DNA of 64,000 nucleotides from Neptunicella sp048268085 (lineage in GTDB: Bacteria; Pseudomonadota; Gammaproteobacteria; Enterobacterales; Alteromonadaceae): positions 66,016-130,015 of the forward strand of contig NZ_JBLWWF010000013.1 of the NCBI RefSeq assembly GCF_048268085.1, written 5' to 3'. Below the pieces are notes generated by a model that was not told where the DNA came from, made no database searches, and saw nothing but the letters and a program-made list of their open reading frames with translations. A program made the position numbers and the translations under genes. Shown one piece after another: positions 35,563-45,320 of the stretch (positions are counted from its first letter, which is position 1; every line of letters begins with the position of its first letter).

Positions 35563-38481
35563 ATGCAACGCAACGTACTTTCTATTGCTATCGGTTTATC
35601 TATGGGTCTGGGTTTTACAAACCAGCTCAATGCTCAAGAACTCGAAACACAAAATGCCATCGAAAAAGTCCAGGTCACTGGTACCCATATTCGTGGTGTT
35701 GATATGGAAGGCTCGCAACCCCTCATCATTATTGATAGCGAAGCCATCAAGAAATCCGGAGCTTCCTCACTATCGGATCTGATGCGAACAGTATCCCAAA
35801 CACGTGGAGGGGAAGGTAGCTTCTCTACTTCGCAAAGTGGCGCAACATCAACATCGACACCGGCGGGACAGGCAGCAGCTTCACTTCGAGGCATGGGTCC
35901 GGCATCAACACTGACTCTAATTAACGGTCGCAGGATTGCCGCCAGTTCCTTTGCCGCCGGTACGCAAAACTTTGTCGACATCAATAGCATTCCCTTGGCA
36001 GCAATTGACCGAATTGAAGTATTGGCAACAGGTGCATCAGCCACCTATGGAGCCGATGCGGTTGCTGGGGTAATCAATTATATTCTGAAAAAAGATTATC
36101 AAGGGGCAGAATTAACCGGTTCGTATGGCAACAGCACGGCCAGTAGCGATGAAGGAAAGTACAATCTGAACTTTGTCTGGGGTGGCAACGTTGCAGGCGG
36201 GGATTTAATGCTATTTGCTGACTACTTTGATCGCAACGCTTTCAAAGCAACTGATCGCGCTCAAACCCGCAATCCAGCGCTGCAAAGCAGTTATTCCTAC
36301 TTACCCAAAAATACGCCGAATATTTATTACTACGCGGCTCTGGATGGTAACGAGATTGGCGCCCCTAACTGTCAAACTCAACTCGTCACGACTGAATTCG
36401 GTGAACAAATTTGCGCTTACTATGGCAATGGTGATGACTGGCTGGAAACACCAATGGAGAGCAGTTCAGCTGGCTTTACGTTTGAAAAACAGTTATCCGA
36501 TATACGCTGGTTTACCAATGCCTTTTTTAGTCATACAAAATCTACCTCGTATTCCACTCCAGCACCGATTAACCAAGTAGATGATTCTGAAGGTCCGTGG
36601 GTACCGGAAACCGCGCTGGACATATTCAGCGACTCAGTGCGTAACAATTTATTGGACAATATGTATATTGACCCATTCTATACGCAGGCAGGACAGCGCT
36701 TATATGGATTTCAATTTGATGCACGCTTTTCTACTCCTCGCACCATTGATGTAACATCCAACGCAGTTAGACTAGTTAGTGGATTATCTGGCGAGTTCAA
36801 TGACTGGGAATGGGAGTCAGCAGTGACGTTATCAAAGTCAAAGTCTGACCAAGTGGCCTCCGCAGGAATTTATAATCGTTATCAATATCATGCTGCACTG
36901 AGTGGTGAACTATGCTCCGATGGATCGATTGCCAACTATGATGTGAATTCCGATAGTCTCAGCTGTCAGGCTGGGAATTTAATGCCAATATATAATCCTT
37001 TTTTAACTGGTGACGCAGACAATGACGCAGTATTGGCATCCACTCAGGCAACGCCAACGCGCAAAGGACAAAGTACCGTTTATGCGTGGGATGCCAATAT
37101 TAGCGGTGAATTATTCGAGTTTAATGATGACTACGTTCGTGCCGCCTTTGGTGCCGAACTCCGCCGTGAAGAAATAACCGATACGCCTTCACTGAACTCA
37201 AGAGCTCAGGCCAGTAATGATTATTTAGTGGATGTATTCGGTTTTGGCTCCAGTTTATCTGCCGCGCAGCGCACTCAATGGGGCGCTTTTGCCGAGTTTT
37301 ATGTTCCACTGGCTGACAATCTGGATATGCAACTGGCTGGACGTTTCGACAACTACAATGATTTTGGCTCAAGTTTTAATCCCAAAGTCGCTTTGACCTA
37401 TCGACCTGCTGACAATTGGGTAATGCGAGCGTCTTGGTCCACTTCATTTCGTGCCCCATCTCTGACCCAGGCCGGGGTAAAATTACGCACTACTACTGCA
37501 TCGTTTGATTGCTCAGCCAATCAAGCGGTCGCTGATTTATACTGCGAAGGATATGGTGATTTGCGCAGTAACAATGTGCTGGAACTGGGTAACTCAAAGC
37601 TTGAAGCGGAAGAATCAGAATCAATTAGTTTTGGCGTTGGATTTAGCCCGACCAAACATACTAATATCACGTTGGATTATTGGCATTTCAATCATGAAAA
37701 GTTGGTTGATACCGATATGACTGCCGTGCTGGATCGTGCCATCACCGATTCAAACCTGCGCCATTGCGGGCTGGTTCCCGAAGGTGAAACCGGTATTTCT
37801 TATAGCCCGGACATGTGTTTAGTGACAGATAATTCAGGCCTTACCCTGGAAGACCAGGGCGCCAATTTGACTGAAATTCTTGATGCATGGGTCGCGTTTG
37901 CCGATCCCCGCTATCAGGAACTGGAGCTCTATCGTGACCATATTATTCAATTGCAAAACACCGGCACCCAAACCATTAGTGGTATAGATTTAAAAGCCGA
38001 TCATATGTTTGAGTTTGCGTCGGGTGATTTAACCTTCAAAATTGATGGTACTCATTACATCAGCTTTGAGCGCAATAAACCCGGTTCTGATCAAATTGAA
38101 CAGTTAGCAGGCACCTGGCGTTATCCGAAAGATATTGCCAGTGCGAGTATGTATTGGGATAGTAAAGACTGGTACTTGGGATTAAGTGCCTACTACACAT
38201 CTTCTTATGCTGACGATATTGAACGTTTGCGTGGTCGGGAACTCGATGAGCTGGAAAGTCTGGGCGAACTAGACATGGACGGTAATCGCCAAGTCAGTTC
38301 CTGGACGACTGTCACCGCTAGCGCTGGTTACTATTTTGACAAAGCAGTCTTACGTTTAACCATAGATAATTTGTTCGATCGCCAAGCTCCCGTTGCATAT
38401 GGGTCGGCGCGTGGCTTTGATGCCCTTAATCATAACGCGTATGGCACCACTTATAATTTGTCAGTAACCTACACATTCTGA
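35563..38481 (+). CDS. TonB-dependent outer-membrane receptor of the cyanophycin locus
   Basis: 972 residues. A signal peptide (SIAIGLSMGLGFTNQLNAQ) precedes a TonB-box-like AIEKVQVTGTHI. The plug domain (SLSDLMRTVSQTRGG, AASLRGMGPASTLTLINGRRIA, IDRIEVLATGASATYGADAVAGVINYIL) is complete, and the 22-strand barrel ends in NLSVTYTF. It belongs to the large ATYG-type receptor group of Alteromonadales and Xanthomonadales that take up peptides and oligosaccharides. Its place next to cyanophycinase suggests beta-Asp-Arg peptides or cyanophycin fragments as cargo, by inference. Confidence 0.92.
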   Translation: MQRNVLSIAIGLSMGLGFTNQLNAQELETQNAIEKVQVTGTHIRGVDMEGSQPLIIIDSEAIKKSGASSLSDLMRTVSQTRGGEGSFSTSQSGATSTSTPAGQAAASLRGMGPASTLTLINGRRIAASSFAAGTQNFVDINSIPLAAIDRIEVLATGASATYGADAVAGVINYILKKDYQGAELTGSYGNSTASSDEGKYNLNFVWGGNVAGGDLMLFADYFDRNAFKATDRAQTRNPALQSSYSYLPKNTPNIYYYAALDGNEIGAPNCQTQLVTTEFGEQICAYYGNGDDWLETPMESSSAGFTFEKQLSDIRWFTNAFFSHTKSTSYSTPAPINQVDDSEGPWVPETALDIFSDSVRNNLLDNMYIDPFYTQAGQRLYGFQFDARFSTPRTIDVTSNAVRLVSGLSGEFNDWEWESAVTLSKSKSDQVASAGIYNRYQYHAALSGELCSDGSIANYDVNSDSLSCQAGNLMPIYNPFLTGDADNDAVLASTQATPTRKGQSTVYAWDANISGELFEFNDDYVRAAFGAELRREEITDTPSLNSRAQASNDYLVDVFGFGSSLSAAQRTQWGAFAEFYVPLADNLDMQLAGRFDNYNDFGSSFNPKVALTYRPADNWVMRASWSTSFRAPSLTQAGVKLRTTTASFDCSANQAVADLYCEGYGDLRSNNVLELGNSKLEAEESESISFGVGFSPTKHTNITLDYWHFNHEKLVDTDMTAVLDRAITDSNLRHCGLVPEGETGISYSPDMCLVTDNSGLTLEDQGANLTEILDAWVAFADPRYQELELYRDHIIQLQNTGTQTISGIDLKADHMFEFASGDLTFKIDGTHYISFERNKPGSDQIEQLAGTWRYPKDIASASMYWDSKDWYLGLSAYYTSSYADDIERLRGRELDELESLGELDMDGNRQVSSWTTVTASAGYYFDKAVLRLTIDNLFDRQAPVAYGSARGFDALNHNAYGTTYNLSVTYTF

Positions 38482-38486
38482 CTTCA

Positions 38487-38521
38487 AGCGCCATAGACCT
38501 GATAACCAGGGCTATGGCGCT
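38487..38521 (+). terminator. Hairpin between TonB receptor and carrier genes
   Basis: A 10-bp perfect stem (AGCGCCATAG with CTATGGCGCT) with a 15-base loop lies 6 bases after the receptor stop and lacks a T run. It probably stabilises the receptor mRNA 3' end or terminates partially, lowering carrier and dipeptidase expression. Confidence 0.5.
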
Positions 38522-38575
38522 GCACTTTCTGACTCGGTACAGGTTTCTTGTGTACCAAAATACGGTTAATAAATT

Positions 38576-40072
38576 ATGCAAAATACGCAAGCCAAAGAAC
38601 GGACGTCATTAGCGACCAGAATGCCCGATGCGTTTGTCATTCTGTTTTTTGTCGTGGCTCTTGCCAGTCTGTTAAGTCATGTCATTCCGGCAGGTTATTT
38701 TACAACACATGAAGTGACACACCTTATTGAAGGACAACCTCACCCTCGACAGGAAATTGATCCAGACAGTTTCCAGTTAAGTGATAAACAACAACAAGGT
38801 GCGGTGCTATTTGCAGACCAAGGCGGGAATGGTTTTTTAAATTATGCATTTGAAGGATTGGTATCGGGTGACAAATGGGGGTCTGCCGTCGGCGTCATCG
38901 CGTTCATTCTGATAGTGGGCGGATCCTTTGGCATTATTATGCATTCCGGTGCAGTAAATAACGGGATCATGGCACTTATCAGCCGGTTTCAACACACGGA
39001 CAAATTCATTCTTCCACTGATGTTTTTATTGTTCTCCTTTGGGGGCGCAGTATTTGGAATGGGTGAAGAATCAATTGCCTTTTGTATCGTTTTAACCCCC
39101 CTCATTATTGCCCTTGGCTATAACGCAATAACATCAGTACTAATCACTTATATCGCGACACAAATCGGATTTGCTACGTCGTGGATGAATCCTTTTAGTG
39201 TGGCTATCGCACAAGGAATTGCAGATGTGCCGTTAATGTCTGGCAGCATGTATCGTATCGGTCTTTGGCTACTATTTACCACACTCGGTATGATTTTCAC
39301 TTTACGCTATGCCTCTGTCGTCAAGTCAGCACCTGAATCCAGTGCCAGTTATGACGCTGATGAATATTTTCGTCGTCAACACAGTCAGGAAATTAAAACT
39401 GATTTAACAATTACCGATAAGCTGATTCTACTAACATTGGTCAGCGGTATTATCTGGGTTGTTTGGGGGGTAACGTTCCAGCAGTATTATATCCCGGAAA
39501 TTGCCAGCCAATTTTTTGCCATGGGAGTGGCGGTTGCGGTCATTGCCAATATCGGCAAACGAATGACCATGAATCAAGCGTCATCAGCCTTTCAGCAAGG
39601 CGCTAAAGATTTGTTGCCAGCAGCGTTAATTGTCGGCATGGCGAAGGGAATTGTGTTAATTCTAGGTGGTGATGACGCCACCACCCCATCGGTACTCAAT
39701 ACCTTACTGCACTATGCAGGTGACGGCATGGCCCATTTACCAGCAGCATTGTCGGCGTTTTTTATGTTGTTATTTCAATCTATTTTTAATTTTTTTATCG
39801 CCTCTGGATCGGGTCAGGCAGCCTTAACTATGCCGCTGATGGCACCTTTATCCGACTTGGTTGGCGTATCACGACAAACGGCCGTATTAGCATTCCAGCT
39901 GGGTGACGGCTTGACCAACATCATCATTCCCACTTCAGCCTCACTCATTGGTTGTCTGGGCGTGGCGAGAATCGAATGGGTTATCTGGGCCAAATTTATC
40001 TATAAACCTATGCTGGCTTTGTTTGCTATTTCCTCCGCCGCAGTGGTTATCGCAGTTATGGTGAATTATTAA
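38576..40072 (+). CDS. YfcC/DcuC-family inner-membrane carrier
   Basis: 498 residues with about 12 membrane segments. The opening RMPDAFVILFFVVALASLLSHVIPAGYF and later SFGGAVFGMGEESIAFCIVLTPLIIALGY, plus GSGQAALTMPLMAPLSDLVGVSRQTAVLAFQLGDG, are signatures of the YfcC/ArcD-related branch of C4-dicarboxylate carriers. Relatives move amino acids, dipeptides or dicarboxylates. Its stop overlaps the isoaspartyl dipeptidase ATG by one base, so in this operon it is the natural candidate to carry beta-Asp-Arg or its products over the inner membrane. Substrate is inferred. Confidence 0.88.
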   Translation: MQNTQAKERTSLATRMPDAFVILFFVVALASLLSHVIPAGYFTTHEVTHLIEGQPHPRQEIDPDSFQLSDKQQQGAVLFADQGGNGFLNYAFEGLVSGDKWGSAVGVIAFILIVGGSFGIIMHSGAVNNGIMALISRFQHTDKFILPLMFLLFSFGGAVFGMGEESIAFCIVLTPLIIALGYNAITSVLITYIATQIGFATSWMNPFSVAIAQGIADVPLMSGSMYRIGLWLLFTTLGMIFTLRYASVVKSAPESSASYDADEYFRRQHSQEIKTDLTITDKLILLTLVSGIIWVVWGVTFQQYYIPEIASQFFAMGVAVAVIANIGKRMTMNQASSAFQQGAKDLLPAALIVGMAKGIVLILGGDDATTPSVLNTLLHYAGDGMAHLPAALSAFFMLLFQSIFNFFIASGSGQAALTMPLMAPLSDLVGVSRQTAVLAFQLGDGLTNIIIPTSASLIGCLGVARIEWVIWAKFIYKPMLALFAISSAAVVIAVMVNY

Positions 40073-41244
40073 TGAATCAACTTATCTTAATTGAACAAAT
40101 AGAGGTATACGCTCCGGAATACCTTGGAACCCAAGATGTTCTAATTTGCGGCAATCAAATCGCAGCCATCGAACCAGAACTAAGTATTGAGACACCTATG
40201 CTGACGCGCATTAACGGTCGCGGAAAATTATTGTTTCCAGGCTTGGTCGATAGTCTGGTGCATATCAGTGGGGGCGGAGGAGAAGGTGGCTTTCATACCC
40301 GGACGCCACAAATGACACTGACCGATGCCACAGCTGCCGGTGTAACAACCGTAATTGGTGCGTTAGGCACCGATTCTGTGACTCGTACCTTGCCAGATTT
40401 GCTTGCCAAAGCCCATGGCTTGGAAAATGAAGGTTTATCGGTATATTGCTACTCGGGTTCTTATCAGGTTCCAGTTAAAACAATAACCGGTAGTGTTGAG
40501 CAAGATATTATTTTTATCGACAAAATGATTGGCGTGGGTGAAGTCGCTATTGCCGATCACCGCTCGTCACAACCCACTATCCATGAGTTAGCCCGTATTG
40601 CGTCACAAGCCAGAGTAGCGGGCATGTTATCCGGGAAAAAAGGAATTGTAAGTATCCACGTTGGTGAAGGTGAATCACAATTAACTATGTTACAACAAGT
40701 GATTGAACAAACGGATATTCCTGCCCATCAATTTTATCCCACCCATATAAACCGGAATCAATCATTGTTAGATGCGGGGATTAGCTGGTGTAAACAAGGA
40801 GGTGTAATTGATTTTACCACATCCACCAACGAACAATATTTAGCTGAAGGCGAAATCCCGGCCGCATTAGCGTTAGCCAAAGCGTTGCAAGCCGGAGTAG
40901 ATATCGCACAATTAACCATGAGTTCCGATGGCAATGCCAGCTTACCCGTATTCGATTCAGAAGGACATTTAACCGGATTAGAAGTAGGAAAAGTGGCCAG
41001 TTTGTATGAGGCAGTAAAACAGGCGGTGACACAATATAACGTCAGTTTATCCGATGCATTAAGCGCTGCCACACTTAGCCCAGCAAACATTTTAGGCTTA
41101 ACTCAAAAAGGACGAGTATGCCCCGGTACGGACGCTGATTTGCTAATTGTGAACGCCAGTAATCTCAATATTGAATCTGTTTATGGTAAAGGCAAGCTGT
41201 TAGTTGAACAGGGAATGCCTGTGTGCAAAGGTACGTTTGATTAG
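40072..41244 (+). CDS. iadA: Isoaspartyl dipeptidase (beta-aspartyl-peptidase), amidohydrolase family M38
   Basis: 390 residues, the length of E. coli IadA. GRGKLLFPGLVDSLVHISGGGGEGG, DHRSSQPT, PTHINRN (H225) and SSDGN (D286) follow the IadA pattern, as does H196. It would split beta-Asp-Arg to Asp and Arg after cyanophycinase action. Two oddities: the first metal-binding His of the HxH motif is Leu (L62; H64 is kept), and the bridging carboxylated Lys is Glu (E157), a change seen in other amidohydrolase subtypes. The one-base overlap with the carrier supports an operon. Activity may be altered. Confidence 0.88.
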   Translation: MNQLILIEQIEVYAPEYLGTQDVLICGNQIAAIEPELSIETPMLTRINGRGKLLFPGLVDSLVHISGGGGEGGFHTRTPQMTLTDATAAGVTTVIGALGTDSVTRTLPDLLAKAHGLENEGLSVYCYSGSYQVPVKTITGSVEQDIIFIDKMIGVGEVAIADHRSSQPTIHELARIASQARVAGMLSGKKGIVSIHVGEGESQLTMLQQVIEQTDIPAHQFYPTHINRNQSLLDAGISWCKQGGVIDFTTSTNEQYLAEGEIPAALALAKALQAGVDIAQLTMSSDGNASLPVFDSEGHLTGLEVGKVASLYEAVKQAVTQYNVSLSDALSAATLSPANILGLTQKGRVCPGTDADLLIVNASNLNIESVYGKGKLLVEQGMPVCKGTFD

Positions 41245-41549
41245 GTTCGCTGATGTTGACATCGCCAGCAAATATCAAAACTGGCGGTGTTAACCTCATT
41301 ACACTCGGGGCAGATCCAGTCACACTGCCCCTCGCCTTTATTCTGTATTGCCTGCACTATATTTTGTGCTTGTGTCATCCATTCTTCATCGGTGATCCAT
41401 ACTTCTGGCCAGCAATCAAACGGGGATAGATCCCCTGCGGCACCTATAGCGAATTCATTTTTGATACAGCAAGGAATCCCTTTTTGATCTAATAACTCTT
41501 TGATATGCCAAACCATAAAACGATCTTCACTGCTAAATAATTTGAGCAT
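41241..41549 (-). CDS. DUF2007 protein with C-terminal zinc ribbon
   Basis: 102 residues from the ATG at 41549, preceded by AAGGAC. MLKLFSSEDRFMVWHIKELLDQKGI with CWPEVWITDEE is the DUF2007 (putative signal-transducing) domain. The tail CDWICPECNEVNTASFDICWRC has two CxxC pairs of a zinc ribbon, like RanBP2-type fingers. Role unknown. It overlaps the iadA stop by 4 bases, convergent, and follows pilU by 18 bases on the same strand. Confidence 0.8.
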   Translation of the reverse strand: MLKLFSSEDRFMVWHIKELLDQKGIPCCIKNEFAIGAAGDLSPFDCWPEVWITDEEWMTQAQNIVQAIQNKGEGQCDWICPECNEVNTASFDICWRCQHQRT

Positions 41550-41567
41550 AGTCAACGTCCTTAGCCG

Positions 41568-42680
41568 TTAATCACTATCAATTGACACACCGCTGAGCGA
41601 TCCCATACTGGAGCCTTCACCGGTGTCCAACTTAATCATCAAACGTAAATCATTGGGTGAGTCTGCACAGTGCAATGCGTCATCAAGGTTTATCACACCT
41701 TGTTTATACAAATCGTATAACGCCATATCAAAGGTTTGCATGCCTTGCTCTTTGCCTTTTTGCATGGCTTCTTTTAAGCCACCAATTTCATTACGCTGAA
41801 TCAAGTCCCGTACAAAAGGTGAATTTAACAATACTTCTATCGCTGCTACACGACCTTTACCGTCTTTGGTCGGCACCAACTGCTGTGCCACAATGGCACG
41901 CATATTCAAACTTAAATCAAAACGTAATTTGTCATGCTGATCTTTGGGCGCTAAATGCATAATCCGTTCAATCGCCTGATTAGCATTATTAGCGTGCAAA
42001 GTAGCCACACATAAATGACCGGTGTCGGCAAAAGACATAGCATATTCCATGATTTCCATCGAGCGGATTTCACCAATCAGGATCACGTCCGGGGCCTGAC
42101 GTAGCGAACTTTTTAGTGCATCGTCAAACGACTGGGTATCGATCCCCACTTCACGTTGAGTGACCACACAATTGGCATGTTCATGCACAAATTCGATAGG
42201 ATCTTCGATAGTCAGAATATGCCCACGGGAATTCTGATTGCGATGCCCCATTAACGCGGCCAAGGAGGTGGATTTACCGGTGCCAGTGGCCCCCACAAAC
42301 AGCACCAACCCGCGTTTGGCCATAATAATATCTTTTAGAATTTCCGGTAATCCCAAATCGTCAGCCTTGGGAATTTGCGTCACAATGCGGCGAATAACCA
42401 TACCGGGCAGATCCCGTTGCCAAAACGCACTGACCCGAAAACGACCTATCCCCTCGCGGGCGATGGCGAAATTACATTCTTTAGTCTCGGCAAACTCGGT
42501 TTGCTGCTTTTCGTTCATGGCGCTATCGCATAAGGCTTGCGCTTGTTCAACACTCAACACTTGCTGGGTAATCGGTGTCATCTGGCCATTAATTTTGGCA
42601 CTCACCGGAAAACCGACCGTGATAAACAAATCTGAGGCATTGGTTTCGGCCATTTGCTGCAAAAAAGGGGTTAAGTCCAC
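41568..42680 (-). CDS. pilU: PilU, PilT-dependent type IV pilus retraction ATPase
   Basis: 370 residues. NASDLFITVGFPVSAKINGQMTPI is the N-terminal PAS-like domain of PilT/PilU; GATGTGKSTSLAAL (Walker A), LTIEDPIEFVHEH (Asp box), GEIRSMEIMEYAMSFADTGHL (Walker B) and ATLHANNANQAIERI (His box) are all intact. The extended C-terminus after LDDALHCADSPNDLRLMIKL distinguishes PilU from PilT. It works with PilT to retract pili for twitching and DNA uptake. Twelve bases follow pilT on the same strand. Confidence 0.95.
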   Translation of the reverse strand: MDLTPFLQQMAETNASDLFITVGFPVSAKINGQMTPITQQVLSVEQAQALCDSAMNEKQQTEFAETKECNFAIAREGIGRFRVSAFWQRDLPGMVIRRIVTQIPKADDLGLPEILKDIIMAKRGLVLFVGATGTGKSTSLAALMGHRNQNSRGHILTIEDPIEFVHEHANCVVTQREVGIDTQSFDDALKSSLRQAPDVILIGEIRSMEIMEYAMSFADTGHLCVATLHANNANQAIERIMHLAPKDQHDKLRFDLSLNMRAIVAQQLVPTKDGKGRVAAIEVLLNSPFVRDLIQRNEIGGLKEAMQKGKEQGMQTFDMALYDLYKQGVINLDDALHCADSPNDLRLMIKLDTGEGSSMGSLSGVSIDSD

Positions 42681-42691
42681 TTTATTAACTC

Positions 42692-43729
42692 CTAAAATTT
42701 AGGTTGTTTATCAATCGATTTAGCCGCCGCATCCTGAGCACTAATTTGACCAGAGCCGACTAAGCGCTGTAAACACTGATCCATGGTTTGCATACCATGT
42801 GCTTGACCGGTTTGGATTACCGAATACATTTGCGGCACTTTATCTTCCCGGATCAAGTTACGAATAGCCGGAATGCCAATCATAATTTCATGGGCGGCAA
42901 CTCGTCCTCCGCCGATTTTTTTCAGCAAGGTTTGCGAAATAACCGCCCGCAAGGATTCGGATAACATCGAACGCACCATAGATTTTTCTTCTGCCGGGAA
43001 CACATCGATGATCCGATCAATGGTTTTAGGGGCAGAGTTAGTATGCAAGGTACCAAACACCAAATGGCCCGTTTCAGCCGCTGAAATTGCCAATCGAATG
43101 GTTTCTAAATCCCGTAGTTCGCCCACCAGAATCACATCCGGATCTTCCCGTAAAGCGCTGCGCAAAGCATTATTGAAACTATGGGTATCGCGGTGTACTT
43201 CCCGCTGATTAATCAGACTTAATTTATTTTCATGTACGAATTCGATGGGGTCTTCAATGGTCAGAATATGTTCACGTTTATGCGCATTAATATGGTCAAC
43301 CATTGCCGCCAAGGTGGTACTTTTACCCGACCCTGTCGCGCCGGTCACTAATACGATTCCGGTTGGTTGATTAATAATATCTTTAAATATTTGTGGAGCA
43401 CCAAGCTCATCTAGCGTGAGTACTTTACTAGGGATAGTCCGCAATACTGCCGCAGCACCACGATTTTGTACAAAAGCATTAACCCTAAAACGGGACAGAT
43501 CTTTTACTTCAAAAGAAAAATCCGTTTCCAGATTTTCTTCATATTCTTTGCGTTGCTGGTCATTCATAATTTCGTACACCAGCGCATGTACTTGTTTATG
43601 ATCCAGCGGTTCGATATTCAAACGACGCATTTCACCATCTACCCGAATAATGGGCGGTAGTCCTGCCGAAAGGTGCAAATCCGAGGCGTTATTTTTGACA
43701 CTAAAAGCCAAAAGTTCGGTAATATCCAT
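42692..43729 (-). CDS. pilT: PilT, type IV pilus retraction ATPase
   Basis: 345 residues from the ATG at 43729, preceded by GGAGTGGCT; an upstream in-frame TTG (43750) is not needed. MDITELLAFSVKNNASDLHLSAGLPPIIRVDG is the classic PilT start. GATGSGKSTTLAAM (Walker A), LTIEDPIEFVHENK, GELRDLETIRLAISAAETGHLVFGTLHT (Walker B and His box) and the AIRNLIRE motif before the C-terminus are present. It forms the hexameric motor that depolymerises pili at the inner membrane. Divergent from yggS. Confidence 0.96.
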   Translation of the reverse strand: MDITELLAFSVKNNASDLHLSAGLPPIIRVDGEMRRLNIEPLDHKQVHALVYEIMNDQQRKEYEENLETDFSFEVKDLSRFRVNAFVQNRGAAAVLRTIPSKVLTLDELGAPQIFKDIINQPTGIVLVTGATGSGKSTTLAAMVDHINAHKREHILTIEDPIEFVHENKLSLINQREVHRDTHSFNNALRSALREDPDVILVGELRDLETIRLAISAAETGHLVFGTLHTNSAPKTIDRIIDVFPAEEKSMVRSMLSESLRAVISQTLLKKIGGGRVAAHEIMIGIPAIRNLIREDKVPQMYSVIQTGQAHGMQTMDQCLQRLVGSGQISAQDAAAKSIDKQPKF

Positions 43730-43779
43730 AGCCACTCCAATAAGATCCAATTCAAATTCTATACAACCGCAAAAACATT

Positions 43780-44463
43780 ATGAAAACAATAGCAGAACAG
43801 CTTCAATCCGTATATCAAGCCATACATAACTACTGCACTCAATCCGCGAGTGAACAGAAAGTAAACTTACTAGCGGTGAGTAAAAAACATTCTGCACAAG
43901 CTATTCGCGATGCGTACCAAGCGGGACAACGGGCTTTTGGGGAAAATTATGCTCAGGAAGCAGCCACTAAAAAAGCTGAACTAACTGATTTGACCGATAT
44001 TGAATGGCATTTTATCGGCCCTATTCAATCGAATAAAACACGCCTGATTAGCGAAACATTTGATTGGGTACAAAGTCTGGATCGTGAAAAAATAGCACGA
44101 CGTTTAAATGAACAGCGTGATCCAGCGCTGCCAGCGTTAAATATTTGTTTGCAGATTAATATCAGTGATGAAGACAATAAATCAGGTATCCATCGAGATG
44201 AATTGTTTGCGTTGGCTAAAACAGTCGACTCGTTGCCACATTTAACCTTGCGGGGCCTAATGAGTATTGGTTCAGCAACCGATGACCCGCATTTGCAGCA
44301 AGCCGAATTTAGCCAAATGTACGACTTATTCATTCAACTCCAGCAACAATATGCGTCGGTTGATACTTTATCGATGGGCATGTCCGGAGATTGGCAACTA
44401 GCCATCAAATCTGGCGCAACTATGATACGCTTAGGCACGGCTATTTTTGGAACTAGAGATTAG
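43780..44463 (+). CDS. yggS: YggS-family pyridoxal-phosphate homeostasis protein
   Basis: 227 residues. LLAVSKKHSAQAIRDAYQAGQRAFGENYAQEAATK contains the PLP-binding Lys and FGENYxQE signature. HFIGPIQSNKTRLI, LRGLMSIGSATDD and LSMGMSGDWQLAIKSGATMIRLGTAIFG complete the single-domain TIM barrel. It buffers free PLP and affects amino-acid pools. It heads the proC-yggT cluster, divergent from pilT, a conserved order in gammaproteobacteria. Confidence 0.95.
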   Translation: MKTIAEQLQSVYQAIHNYCTQSASEQKVNLLAVSKKHSAQAIRDAYQAGQRAFGENYAQEAATKKAELTDLTDIEWHFIGPIQSNKTRLISETFDWVQSLDREKIARRLNEQRDPALPALNICLQINISDEDNKSGIHRDELFALAKTVDSLPHLTLRGLMSIGSATDDPHLQQAEFSQMYDLFIQLQQQYASVDTLSMGMSGDWQLAIKSGATMIRLGTAIFGTRD

Positions 44464-44477
44464 GAAACAAGATTTTT

Positions 44478-45296
44478 ATGCAACACAGAACTATTGCCTT
44501 TATTGGCGCAGGTAACATGAGTCGCAGCATCATCAGTGGTATGGTATCCAGTGGCTATCCGGCCCAAATGATCACCGCCAGCAATCCATCAACGCCTAAA
44601 TTAGACGCGTTATCCGCCGACTTTGGAATTCAAACCACCACCGATAATCTACAAGCGGTGCAGCAATCCGATGTCGTCGTGTTGGCAGTTAAACCGCAAT
44701 TAATGGAGAAAGTTTGTGAGCATCTTCAACAAACCGACTTGTCCAATAAACTATTTATTTCCATTGCTGCCGGCATCCAACAACAACGTTTACAACAAAT
44801 GCTCGGTGGTAACTATAAATTGGTTCGCACTATGCCTAATACGCCCAGCTCACTGGCTAAAGGCATGACTGGTCTATATGCTGATAGCGCCATCAAAGCT
44901 GATGATCGCCAATATGCCGGTGATTTATTAAAGCAAGTGGGTGAAATTTTATGGGTTGAAGATGAATCGATGATTGACGGAGTGATTGCGGCAGCAGGTT
45001 CAAGCCCGGCGTATTTCTTTTTGTTTTTACAATCCATGCAAGAAGAGGCCATGCGCATGGGATTTGATAAAGATGCCAGTCGCTTGCTAGTGCAACAAGC
45101 TATGTTAGGCACCGCTGAAATGGTTTGTCACAATCCTCAACTTGAATTAAGTGAGTTGCGCGCCCAAGTTACGTCTAAGAACGGCACAACAGCTGAAGCT
45201 ATTGCCAGTTTTGAAAACAGTGATCTTGCTGGTGTGGTCAGCAAAGCGATGCAAGCAGCTGTGACTCGTGCTAAACAAATGTCTGATTTATTTTAA
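44478..45296 (+). CDS. proC: Pyrroline-5-carboxylate reductase
   Basis: 272 residues. The N-terminal NAD(P)-binding loop IAFIGAGNMSRSIISGM, the central VRTMPNTPSSLAKGMTGLY and the C-terminal signature LRAQVTSKNGTTAEAIASFE are all as in ProC. It performs the last step of proline synthesis. AGGAAA precedes the ATG and 14 bases separate it from yggS, in the common yggS-proC-yggT operon. Confidence 0.96.
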   Translation: MQHRTIAFIGAGNMSRSIISGMVSSGYPAQMITASNPSTPKLDALSADFGIQTTTDNLQAVQQSDVVVLAVKPQLMEKVCEHLQQTDLSNKLFISIAAGIQQQRLQQMLGGNYKLVRTMPNTPSSLAKGMTGLYADSAIKADDRQYAGDLLKQVGEILWVEDESMIDGVIAAAGSSPAYFFLFLQSMQEEAMRMGFDKDASRLLVQQAMLGTAEMVCHNPQLELSELRAQVTSKNGTTAEAIASFENSDLAGVVSKAMQAAVTRAKQMSDLF

Positions 45297-45320
45297 TTAT
45301 CTCGTATTAGGAATAGACCA

